DNA from: Fidelibacterota bacterium
GTDB lineage: Bacteria; Fidelibacterota; Marinisomatia; Marinisomatales; UBA1611
Length of the DNA stretch: 34,251 nt
Reading direction: 5' to 3'
NCBI GenBank assembly: GCA_012964275.1
Contig: DTUG01000179.1
Span: 1 to 34,251, forward strand
Shown here: positions 9,833 through 17,893 of the stretch, in pieces
Position numbering within the stretch: position 1 is the stretch's first letter
How the letters are laid out: each line of letters opens with the position of its first letter
Notes under the pieces: generated by a model
Databases searched by the model: none
What the model saw: the letters and a program-made list of their open reading frames with translations, nothing else
Told to the model about the DNA's origin: nothing
Program-made: the position numbers and the translations under genes

Positions 9833-10293
9833 TGCCAAAAACAAAGATTCGCGTTGTTGATGCTTATGTATTCCGCCAAACGAAAAATGGTTTTCGGTTT
9901 TTACTATTAAAACGCGCTAGGACGAAGATGTATGAGCATCTTTGGCAGGGTGTAGCAGGTGAGATCGAAAAAGGTGAAAAAGCCTGGCAGACGGCGATCC
10001 GCGAGCTAAAAGAAGAAACAGGATTTGATCCGATACGAATATTTGTTGCGGATCATGTTAGCCGGTTTTATGAGACACATGGTGACCGCGTCAACCTGGT
10101 TCCTGTTTTTGGAATTGAAGTAGAAAATGGAGACGTAACCCTATCTAAAGAACATTGTGAATTTCAATGGGTTGATTTTGAGACTGCCAGAAACACTTTA
10201 GTCTGGAATGGGCAAAAGGAAGGCATTGCTGCTGTATTTGATATGTTAAATTCTAATGATGATAGAATCAAATGGTCAGAAGTAAAGATTTAA
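9832..10293 (+). CDS. NUDIX hydrolase
   Basis: Nudix box GEIEKGEKAWQTAIRELKEETGF; start ATG overlaps the tgt stop (TAATG). Confidence 0.9.
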   Translation: MPKTKIRVVDAYVFRQTKNGFRFLLLKRARTKMYEHLWQGVAGEIEKGEKAWQTAIRELKEETGFDPIRIFVADHVSRFYETHGDRVNLVPVFGIEVENGDVTLSKEHCEFQWVDFETARNTLVWNGQKEGIAAVFDMLNSNDDRIKWSEVKI

Positions 10294-10358
10294 CACGAAG
10301 ACCAACGAGAACTCAAAGTAATTTCTTGGAGAACTTTTTATTTTAAAAAGGAAATAAT

Positions 10359-10814
10359 ATGTTAGAAGAAGGTACAAAAGCACCGGATTTCACCATCGAT
10401 GACCAGGATGGTAATCCTGTTAGTTTAAATGATTTTGAAGGGCAGAAAATATTGCTCTGGTTTTATCCCAAAGCAAGCACCCCTGGATGAACGATCGAAG
10501 GTCAGGAGCTCCGGGATGAGTTCCAGAATTTTCAGGATAAAAATATTGCTGTACTGGGTATGAGTGCTGATTCTGTGACGAGACAGAAAAATTTTTGTGC
10601 TAAACAGGAATTTCCCTACCAGTTGCTATCGGATCCAGATAAAGAAACTATCCGTGCATACAAGGCGATTGGGATGAAAAAAATGTATGGCAAGGAGTAT
10701 GAGGGCATCCTGCGTATTTCTTATATTATTGATGAAAATGGAATGATTGAAATAGCCTATCCAAAAGTGCAGCCCAAGGAGCACGCACAACAGGTTCTGG
10801 CCGATCTTGCTTGA
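10359..10814 (+). CDS. bcp: Peroxiredoxin Q/BCP family, probable selenoprotein (in-frame TGA = Sec at codon 44)
   Basis: ATG at 10359 preceded by AAAAAGGAAATAAT. Read-through translation MLEEGTKAPDFTIDDQDGNPVSLNDFEGQKILLWFYPKASTPG-U-TIEGQELRDEFQNFQDKNIAVLGMSADSVTRQKNFCAKQEFPYQLLSDPDKETIRAYKAIGMKKMYGKEYEGILRISYIIDENGMIEIAYPKVQPKEHAQQVLADLA. TGA at 10488-10490 lies in frame at the peroxidatic Cys of the TPGCT motif. The ORF track shows only the downstream fragment 10560..10814. Confidence 0.88.
10502..10527 (+). promoter_or_regulatory. Candidate bacterial SECIS hairpin
   Basis: GGAGCTC (10505-10511) pairs with GAGTTCC (10518-10524), 7 bp with one G-U; 6-nt loop CGGGAT with G at the second loop position; loop starts 22 nt after the TGA. 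Stem extends by UC/GA across an A-A mismatch. Confidence 0.75.
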
Positions 10815-10831
10815 TTAATAATTCGCACTGA

Positions 10832-11368
10832 ATGGATCAGATTGTTCTGGTCGCAACGTGGCTAATGCTGGGCTATGCTCTGGTTGGTAGCATTGATGGT
10901 GTTTATTATCATCTCTATAAATTTAAACTATATGCCCATCCGGAGTCTCGATATGAACACATACTGCATACCATTCGCGTCTTAACATTTCCATTGGTAT
11001 TATTATTATTGTTTGTAAAAAACTATGGCGGTATTTACCTATGGTTGGGAACGGGATTGGTTATAGTGGATTTGTTGGTGGAGACCCTAGACATATATTC
11101 CGAGGAGAAGAGCAGAAAACATCTCGGTGGTCTGCCTCGAACAGAATACTATATTCACATGATGACCAATGGGCTGCATTTTGCGTCCATGGCTATGATT
11201 ATTGCAGTCAAACCTCTTTTTGCGTGGAAATTGAATTCTGAAATAGTTCTGAATCCATATCCGGAATTCACATCAATGATTTCAGCCGTTATGATCCCCG
11301 GAATAGTTATTTTATTTTTCCTGCATGTGTATCTCTATCTTTTTCCTCAGGGAAAGTTAAAAATATGA
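10832..11368 (+). CDS. Hypothetical integral membrane protein (about 5 TM)
   Basis: 178 aa ORF with several hydrophobic segments (FPLVLLLLFVKNYGGIYLWLGTGLVIVDLLV, ASMAMIIAVKPLF, MIPGIVILFFLHVYLYLF). Confidence 0.7.
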   Translation: MDQIVLVATWLMLGYALVGSIDGVYYHLYKFKLYAHPESRYEHILHTIRVLTFPLVLLLLFVKNYGGIYLWLGTGLVIVDLLVETLDIYSEEKSRKHLGGLPRTEYYIHMMTNGLHFASMAMIIAVKPLFAWKLNSEIVLNPYPEFTSMISAVMIPGIVILFFLHVYLYLFPQGKLKI

Positions 11369-11401
11369 TCTTTTTAAGCCTGAAACCTGCGTCCTTTTTA
11401 T

Positions 11402-12337
11402 TTATAACATTAGGTACAATGCGTCATCTCTAAACCCTATTTCATTTGCTTTATCATTTAGATAGCCCATCATTACTGAGTGTCCTTGAATTTTTAATTC
11501 AGATTTACCTTTTTCATAATGAGTAAGATGGACAGGTGAATCTCCTAGGCAAAATGCAGCAGTATTTTCCGGGCAGATCCCGAAATGATGATTCTCAAAT
11601 TCTTCCAGATTTTCCCAATCATTTCTAAGTTGAAAGCCATTTTTTTGATTCACATCAGAAAAAGAGAAGATTATATCGGGGTTAGACTCTGTGTATAAAC
11701 ACCCAGCATAAATCGGCAACATAGCTTTGAATACCACCCAGGCAGTAGAAACAGGCTGCAGATTACAGGATAATTTTGTCCTGACTTTGAGATCCAGGGC
11801 CTTTTGTATACTGTTTGTATTGACAAGCAGGTTATAATGCGACAAACGGATAGATTTATCCTTAGTAATAAAAACGAGTGCTTCATCGCTAAGCAGAGCT
11901 TTGTATTTGGGGTCGAAAAAGGTAGGAAAAGATTTAATCTCACTGATTAGGTTGATTTTTGCAGGGATTTTTTTTGCAAAATTTTTTATCTTATCAATAG
12001 GAATTATAATTTCGTTTTCTATAAGTACACCAATAGCCCCCAAGTGCCAAATTCCAAATAGCAGTATTTCTGTCTGTGGAAATTCCAGTTGCTGGATAAT
12101 AACCCGATCTTTCGGCTGGATACCCAGCCCATCCAGCCAATGAGCTGTTTGTTGAACAAATTCATAAAACCGAAGGTTGGTAATATTTTTCTTTTTGTAA
12201 ATAATCTGATCACTGAATTTGATATTCTGACCTTCGATTAGTGACTGGGTACTGGGATAGGGGACCATATATTCAATAGGCTCAACATTACCGATGCACT
12301 GCGCTCGATAGATTCGATCAGCAAGACTGGCTGTCAT
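11402..12337 (-). CDS. Truncated/degenerate AMP-binding (acyl-CoA synthetase-like) protein
   Basis: N-terminal ANL-superfamily features (LRFYEFVQQTAHWLDGLGIQPKDRVIIQQLEFPQTEILLFGIWHLGAIGVLIE; IQGHSVMMGYLNDKANEIGFRDDALYL), but no TSGTTGxPKG P-loop and no C-terminal domain. Confidence 0.65.
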   Translation of the reverse strand: MTASLADRIYRAQCIGNVEPIEYMVPYPSTQSLIEGQNIKFSDQIIYKKKNITNLRFYEFVQQTAHWLDGLGIQPKDRVIIQQLEFPQTEILLFGIWHLGAIGVLIENEIIIPIDKIKNFAKKIPAKINLISEIKSFPTFFDPKYKALLSDEALVFITKDKSIRLSHYNLLVNTNSIQKALDLKVRTKLSCNLQPVSTAWVVFKAMLPIYAGCLYTESNPDIIFSFSDVNQKNGFQLRNDWENLEEFENHHFGICPENTAAFCLGDSPVHLTHYEKGKSELKIQGHSVMMGYLNDKANEIGFRDDALYLML

Positions 12338-12346
12338 ATATTGAGT

Positions 12347-12970
12347 TTATTTGTCTGGCTTGATCTTGCGTATAGATTCAAAAATGTTTGTGATCTTTGT
12401 GTAATTATTTCCTGCGAGTCGGCCTACTGGATTTAATTTTTCTAGATTAATCCTCCCGTTTTCGTACACGCCGTCATCAATATGGAACATGACAATGATT
12501 CCCATGACAACAAATCCACTTCCGGGAGATCCATCACCCACTTCTACAACCTGATAAAGTTTACATTCAAAACTGATCTGTGATTCTTGAACAAGGGGTG
12601 GTTTTACCTTTTGGGATGGGCCGGGGGTAAGCCCGGATTCATCAAATTCATTAATGGTCGGGTCAAAATCCGTGGCACATGTTACCATCTGATCAACAAA
12701 TCCTTCTGAAACAATATTGACCACAAATTCGTGTGTGTCCTGTATATTCTGTAATGTATCCTTGATTCCGCCATCGTATCCGCGGCGCCCTGGAGCAAAC
12801 ATTATAGTAGGCGGATTTGAGCAAACACCATTGAAATAGGAAAAAGGAGCCAGGTTTAGAATTCCATTTTTAGATATAGTAGATACAAAGGCGATTGGTC
12901 GGGGGACGATGGATCCGATCATCAATTTATGGGATTCTTTGAATGGATGCTCAGCAGGATCAAACAGCAT
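12347..12970 (-). CDS. Flavin reductase-like (FMN-binding) domain protein
   Basis: KLMIGSIVPRPIAFVSTISKNGILNLAPFSYFNGVCSNPPTIMFAPGRR...DTLQNIQDTHEFVVNIV: flavin reductase-like family signature. Confidence 0.85.
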   Translation of the reverse strand: MLFDPAEHPFKESHKLMIGSIVPRPIAFVSTISKNGILNLAPFSYFNGVCSNPPTIMFAPGRRGYDGGIKDTLQNIQDTHEFVVNIVSEGFVDQMVTCATDFDPTINEFDESGLTPGPSQKVKPPLVQESQISFECKLYQVVEVGDGSPGSGFVVMGIIVMFHIDDGVYENGRINLEKLNPVGRLAGNNYTKITNIFESIRKIKPDK

Positions 12971-12975
12971 GGATA

Positions 12976-14118
12976 TTATAGCCAGGAAGATGGGTAATCA
13001 CTATCATCCACTGCTTTAGCCTGAGTTGTAATTTGAAGGGGTTTGAAAGTATCAATCATCACAGCCAGTTCATTGGTTTCCTTTGCACCCAATGATTCCT
13101 TGATCTTGCCGGGCTGGGGGCCATGAGGCAATCCCCCAGGATGAAAAGTTATAGAACCATCTTCCATACCTTTACGGCTCATAAAATTTCCTTTTACATA
13201 ATAGAGAATTTCATCCGAGTCTACGTTACTGTGAGCGTAGGGTGCAGGCACAGCATGGGGATGGTAATCATATAGGCGGGGGACAAAATTACAGATGACC
13301 AATCCCGGTGCTTGGAACACCTGATGGACCGGTGGAGGTTGATGCACCTTACCAGTGATGGGCATGAAATCATTTATATTAAAGACCCAGGGAAAAAAGT
13401 AACCATCCCACCCTATGATATCAAAGGGATGGGTTCGATATTCATAGGATTGATAGCCATCTTGGAGCCTAACCTTAACATTGACTGGACCATCAGTTTT
13501 GGGTTTCATATACTCAGGAGTGCGTATATCTCGTTCGGAGAGAGGGGAACTTTCCAGGAGTTGCCCATGTCTGTTTCGGTACCGTGAGGGTGTTTCCACA
13601 GGACCTGAAGTTTCTATAATAATCTGCTTCATAGGTTCATTGATTTCAAGTTGCCAGATAACCCCCCGTGGGATTATTGTATAATCACCAGGTCCCAAGT
13701 TTAACCTTCCAAAATTGGAATGTAGAAAACCTTTGCCTTCGTGGATAAAAATCACCTCGTCGTGATGACCATTTCGATAATATATATCCATGGAAGCGTT
13801 CACATGGGCTTTATAGAATTTGACGTCACTATTAAAGAAAAGGGGTATCCGAGCACTGATTGCATCCCCGGTAGAATTTAAGTTGTGGGTAAAAAGATGG
13901 TGATGACGATGTTCTTTTTTCCAGGGAACCAAACTAATTTGTCGAAATTTTCCAACTTTAGATACAGCCGTAGGCGGATTTATATGATAGACATTAGAAT
14001 AGATCCAACCGAACCCTTCACGGCTGATCAATTCTTCCCAGTAGAGGTCGCCTGATTCGTCGTAAAACTGGATATGCCGTTTTTCTGGTATCTGTCCTCT
14101 TTTTTGATAGAATGGCAT
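12976..14118 (-). CDS. hmgA: Homogentisate 1,2-dioxygenase
   Basis: HPFDIIGWDGYFFPWVFNINDFMPITGKVHQPPPVHQVFQAPGLVICNFVPRLYDYHPHAVPAPYAHSNVDSDEILYYVKGNFMSRKG...HPGGLPHGPQPG. Confidence 0.92.
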   Translation of the reverse strand: MPFYQKRGQIPEKRHIQFYDESGDLYWEELISREGFGWIYSNVYHINPPTAVSKVGKFRQISLVPWKKEHRHHHLFTHNLNSTGDAISARIPLFFNSDVKFYKAHVNASMDIYYRNGHHDEVIFIHEGKGFLHSNFGRLNLGPGDYTIIPRGVIWQLEINEPMKQIIIETSGPVETPSRYRNRHGQLLESSPLSERDIRTPEYMKPKTDGPVNVKVRLQDGYQSYEYRTHPFDIIGWDGYFFPWVFNINDFMPITGKVHQPPPVHQVFQAPGLVICNFVPRLYDYHPHAVPAPYAHSNVDSDEILYYVKGNFMSRKGMEDGSITFHPGGLPHGPQPGKIKESLGAKETNELAVMIDTFKPLQITTQAKAVDDSDYPSSWL

Positions 14119-14124
14119 GGCGAA

Positions 14125-15111
14125 TTATACGATTTTGTTTTCTAAAACACCCAATTGTTCTACTTCCATCCGAACCACATCACCCTTTTGTATCCATCCA
14201 CCAGTATTTTCCGGCCGGAGTTCAAGGATGCATCCCGTACCAACTGTTCCGGATCCAAGATAATCGCCGGGCAACAGGTTTGTATTCATGGAAGCACGCT
14301 CGATCATTTTGGTGAATGGATGGTAAAGATCGTTTGTGTTCCCATCAGATATAAGGTTACCATTCACATGGCAGGTCATACGGAGATTTAGTCTTCCTTT
14401 ATCATCCCAGTTATGTTCCAATTCGTCGGGGGTCACCATGTAAGGGCCAAAACTGGATGCAAAATCTTTTCCTTTGGCCGGGCCAAGGTTCATGGCCATT
14501 TCTTCCCGTTGCAGGTCTCGTGCTGACCAGTCATTACAGATCGTGTAACCAGCAATGTATCTATCCGCGTCTTTTTGGTTGATGTCTGACCCGCCTTTGG
14601 CGATGATGACAGCGAATTCCAATTCAAAATCCAGTTCTTCTGTACCCCTTGGATAAGGGACATCTTCACCGTGTCCGTATAGTGCTGCAGGATTTGAAAA
14701 ATAGAATATAGCGATCTTGAACCAGTCCGGGTGCATTTCCAGTCCACGGAGTTTTCTTGCAGATTTCACGTGTTGTTCAAAGGCATAAAAATCACGGAAA
14801 GATTGCGGGTTTGGGACAGGAGGTAATAGTTGTACACCATCTTCCAAAACGGCAATGGGTTTTCCACCACCGGTATGAGATTGAATATTCATGTCCGGCA
14901 AAGAAGCATCCAATTCTTTCAATTTGGTGAAATTGGTATCCCAATTCTCCAATGTATTTTTCAGCGTAGACGGGATTTCAAGGAAGCTGGAATCACCTTT
15001 ATTTTCATTCACCCATATCGCAGCCCTGATCATATCTATTATATATTCATCTTTTTTAAAACCAAATCTGGATTGAGCCCCACCTTCCAGGTTGTAAGTC
15101 ACAAATTTCAT
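14125..15111 (-). CDS. Fumarylacetoacetate hydrolase family protein
   Basis: MKFVTYNLEGGAQSRFGF..., ELDFELEFAVIIAKGG, GYTICNDWSARDLQ, GPAKGKDFASSFGPYMVTPDEL, LLPGDYLGSGTVGTGC, GDVVRMEVEQLG. Confidence 0.9.
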   Translation of the reverse strand: MKFVTYNLEGGAQSRFGFKKDEYIIDMIRAAIWVNENKGDSSFLEIPSTLKNTLENWDTNFTKLKELDASLPDMNIQSHTGGGKPIAVLEDGVQLLPPVPNPQSFRDFYAFEQHVKSARKLRGLEMHPDWFKIAIFYFSNPAALYGHGEDVPYPRGTEELDFELEFAVIIAKGGSDINQKDADRYIAGYTICNDWSARDLQREEMAMNLGPAKGKDFASSFGPYMVTPDELEHNWDDKGRLNLRMTCHVNGNLISDGNTNDLYHPFTKMIERASMNTNLLPGDYLGSGTVGTGCILELRPENTGGWIQKGDVVRMEVEQLGVLENKIV

Positions 15112-16206
15112 TTAAAGGTTTCCTCTTCTTTCTTGTTCTCTTTCAATGGATTCAAATAATGCTCTAAAGTTGCCCTTTCCAAAACTGTTGGAGCCTTTCC
15201 GTTGGATGACCTCAAAGAAAAGGGTAGGTCGATCTTGGAGTGGCTGGGTGAAGATTTGGAGCATATAACCATTCTTATCTACATCCACCAGGATACCCAA
15301 ATCCGCCAGCGTTTCAACATCTTCCTCGATTGGGCCAACTCTATCGGTCAGGTTATCATAATAAGTTCTTGGGGTAGGAAGAAAATCCACACCGTTCTCC
15401 CGCATCATTCTCACGGTGGAAATGATGTCTCGTGTGGACATGGCCAAATGCTGGACACCGCCAGTTTCATAATAATCAATAAACTCCTGGATTTGTGATT
15501 TCTTCAGACCATCCGCTGGTTCATTGATGGGCATCTTTACGACTTCATTATCATTGGCCATCACAATAGAACGCAGGGCAGAATATTCGGTGTTGATATC
15601 CTTGTCATCCACACTCCAGAATCGGTGCCAGCCAAAAACCTTCTCATAAAAATCACAAACGGGCTGCATATCGCCATCGGGCTGATTTCCAACAACATGG
15701 TCAATATGAACCAGCCCTGTTGAATCAACTTTCAATCCAAAATCATTAGATTCAAAACCAGGGAGAAATGAACCTATATAATTATTCCGCTCCACAAATG
15801 TATGGATCGTGTCGCCGAATGTTTCAATGGCAGAAACAACGGCTTCGCCATCATCATCCTTGATCTCATTCGGCTCCATGGCACTTTTGGCGCCACGCTC
15901 CAATGATGTTTTCCATGCTGCTTCTGCATCGTTTACCCTAAAAGCGACATCTTTGACACCATCACCGTGACGATCAATGTGTTTGCCAATTTCCGTATTT
16001 TTCTCCAGAGGAGAGGTAATAACCAGGTTGATTCTGTCTTGGTTCAAAACATAACTGACCCTGTCACGAGTTCCGGTTTCCAAGCCACGGTAAGCCACCG
16101 GCTGAAACCCCATTGTGGTCCGGTAATAGTAGGCAGTCTGTTTTGCATTGCTTACGTAGAATTCGCAATGGTCAAATTCTTTGATCGAGTAATTTAAATC
16201 GCCGAT
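15112..16206 (-). CDS. hppD: 4-hydroxyphenylpyruvate dioxygenase (start proposed at ATC 16206; first ATG is at 16113)
   Basis: The in-frame extension upstream of the ORF-track ATG encodes conserved HPPD N-terminus GDLNYSIKEFDHCEFYVSNAKQTAYYYRTTMGFQPVAYRGLETG. AAGGAG (16218-16213) lies 6 nt before ATC 16206. C-terminal part: DHVVGNQPDGDMQPVCDFYEKVFGWHRFWSVDDKDI, GVQHLAMSTRDII, YMLQIFTQPLQDRPTLFFEVIQRKGSNSFGKGNFRALFESIEREQERRGNL. Confidence 0.88.
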   Translation of the reverse strand: MGDLNYSIKEFDHCEFYVSNAKQTAYYYRTTMGFQPVAYRGLETGTRDRVSYVLNQDRINLVITSPLEKNTEIGKHIDRHGDGVKDVAFRVNDAEAAWKTSLERGAKSAMEPNEIKDDDGEAVVSAIETFGDTIHTFVERNNYIGSFLPGFESNDFGLKVDSTGLVHIDHVVGNQPDGDMQPVCDFYEKVFGWHRFWSVDDKDINTEYSALRSIVMANDNEVVKMPINEPADGLKKSQIQEFIDYYETGGVQHLAMSTRDIISTVRMMRENGVDFLPTPRTYYDNLTDRVGPIEEDVETLADLGILVDVDKNGYMLQIFTQPLQDRPTLFFEVIQRKGSNSFGKGNFRALFESIEREQERRGNL

Positions 16207-17294
16207 AGGACACTCCTTAAACTTTCAATACATTGAATATTTTCTTCTTCAAGTCCCACAGATATCCGAATACAATTTGGCCAGCCAAAAGCTGTCAATT
16301 GTCGCAGAATCACGCCTTTTGCCAGTATATTTTGATGTATTTTTGCAGCTTGCTCATCTGATTCCCAGATTGTGGTGATGAAATTTGCAGCACTGGGAAC
16401 CTGCTCAATACCTAAATTATCTAATTCGTCTTTCAAATAAGACATTCCTTTTTGGTTAGTCTGGATGGTTTTTTCCAAAAATTCTATATCATCCACAGCT
16501 GCTGTGCCTGCAGCCTGAGCCACCAGTGATGGTTCAAAAGGTACTTTTACCTTCATCAGATTATTGATTAGTATATCATGAGCAAAACCATATCCGATCC
16601 GAATTCCTGCCAATCCATAGGCTTTGGAAAAAGTTCGAAGTGTGATCACGTTATCGTAACGATAACTCATGGAGTCTGGGTAGTCTGGTGAATCCTGGGC
16701 AAATTCGTAATAGGCTTCATCCAAGATAATAAGTATACGCTCTGACACGTGAGAAAAAAACTCATCGAATTCTTCACGGGTCACATAGGTACCCATGGGA
16801 TTGTCCGGGTTGGCAATATAAATGATCTTGGTGTAATCCGTGATCTTGTCAGCCATGGCTTGCAGGTCGTACCGGTGATTTTTCATAGGGACCCAATGGA
16901 CCCGTCGACCAGATGCATTGGCCAAAACACGAAATCCGATGAAAGAATTATCGGCACTGATGAGCTCGTCATCGCTTAATAAGAATGTTCTCATGATAGT
17001 AGACATGATCCCTTCAGAACCGGCACCGAGAATCACATTTTCCATCTTAACGTTGTATTGCTTAGCCAATTTGTTTCGTAGTTCATAGCCAGTGGCATCG
17101 GGATAGCGATGAAATCGATTAAAGGATTTTTCGACGGCTGCCAATCCTTTTGGAGAAGGGCCTAGTGGATTTTCGTTGGATGCCAGCTTAACGAAATCAG
17201 CCCTCCCCAGTTCCCGTTGGGCTTCGGTAATGGGTTTACCAGGCTTGTAGCTGGCCAGTTGTTTGATGTATGAAGGAACCAGTGCCATGGTCAA
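16194..17294 (-). CDS. HisC-like class I/II PLP aminotransferase (likely an aromatic amino acid aminotransferase in this context)
   Basis: KLASNENPLGPSPKGLAAVE..., DATGYELRNKLAKQYNV, LGAGSEGIMSTIMRTFL, IANPDNPMGTYVTREEF, ILDEAYYEFAQDSPDY, TFSKAYGLAGIRIGYGFA. Clustered with HPPD. Confidence 0.85.
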   Translation of the reverse strand: MTMALVPSYIKQLASYKPGKPITEAQRELGRADFVKLASNENPLGPSPKGLAAVEKSFNRFHRYPDATGYELRNKLAKQYNVKMENVILGAGSEGIMSTIMRTFLLSDDELISADNSFIGFRVLANASGRRVHWVPMKNHRYDLQAMADKITDYTKIIYIANPDNPMGTYVTREEFDEFFSHVSERILIILDEAYYEFAQDSPDYPDSMSYRYDNVITLRTFSKAYGLAGIRIGYGFAHDILINNLMKVKVPFEPSLVAQAAGTAAVDDIEFLEKTIQTNQKGMSYLKDELDNLGIEQVPSAANFITTIWESDEQAAKIHQNILAKGVILRQLTAFGWPNCIRISVGLEEENIQCIESLRSVLSAI

Positions 17295-17749
17295 ATCACC
17301 AACCGCGTCTCCTGTTTAAAGGTAGAAAGAACAACCGATGTTTTCAAGTTCTGTACATTGGGCAAAGCAGATAATTGATGCAGAATCAATTCCTCATAAC
17401 TGGGGATATCTTTAGTAGCGATCTTTAAAAGAAAATCTGCTTCCCCGGTGATGTGATGGCATTCCAAAACTTCAGGTATATCAGCAATGGATTTGAAAAA
17501 ATCTTCTACGGGTGTTTCTCCATGGCGGGCTAGTTTTACTTCAACATAGGTAAAACAGCCGTAGCCGGCTAACCGAGGATTCAATAAAGTGATATATTTG
17601 TCAATGAGCCCTGATGTCTCCAGTTTCTTGACCCTTTCCAGGGTGCTGGATGGGGAAAGGCCCACGTGCCTGGCTAGTTCTGTATTGGTGATGCGGCTAT
17701 TCTCCTGAAGCTTATCCAGTAATTGTATGTCTTTACTATCTAAATTCAT
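17291..17749 (-). CDS. Lrp/AsnC family transcriptional regulator
   Basis: LDSKDIQLLDKLQENSRITNTELARHVGLSPSSTLERVKKLETSGLIDKY (HTH) + RAM domain (ECHHITGEADFLLKIATKDIPSYEELI). Confidence 0.93.
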   Translation of the reverse strand: MNLDSKDIQLLDKLQENSRITNTELARHVGLSPSSTLERVKKLETSGLIDKYITLLNPRLAGYGCFTYVEVKLARHGETPVEDFFKSIADIPEVLECHHITGEADFLLKIATKDIPSYEELILHQLSALPNVQNLKTSVVLSTFKQETRLVI

Positions 17750-17801
17750 GAATATATTTCGTAATTAATTAATAATAGTAAATAATATATGGAGATAATT
17801 G

Positions 17802-17822
17802 TAATATACCAAATAATATACC
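17802..17822. repeat. Direct repeat TAATATACC x2 (12-bp period) in the divergent Lrp/sfsA intergenic region
   Basis: TAATATACC at 17802-17810 and 17814-17822, in a very AT-rich divergent spacer. Confidence 0.6.
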
Positions 17823-17893
17823 GTTATTATATAGCTCTTATATAGAAATGTTAGGCAGAATAAACTTTCATCACTTAATATGCGGTATCTATT

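Noticed and set aside
10359-10490. Peroxiredoxin as an ordinary pseudogene or TGA=Trp recoding
   Set aside because: The frame is intact on both sides and the TGA is exactly at the peroxidatic Cys with a SECIS-like hairpin. Trp there would kill the enzyme, and TGA is used as a genuine stop elsewhere in the window (sfsA, HAAO, ACMSD ends).
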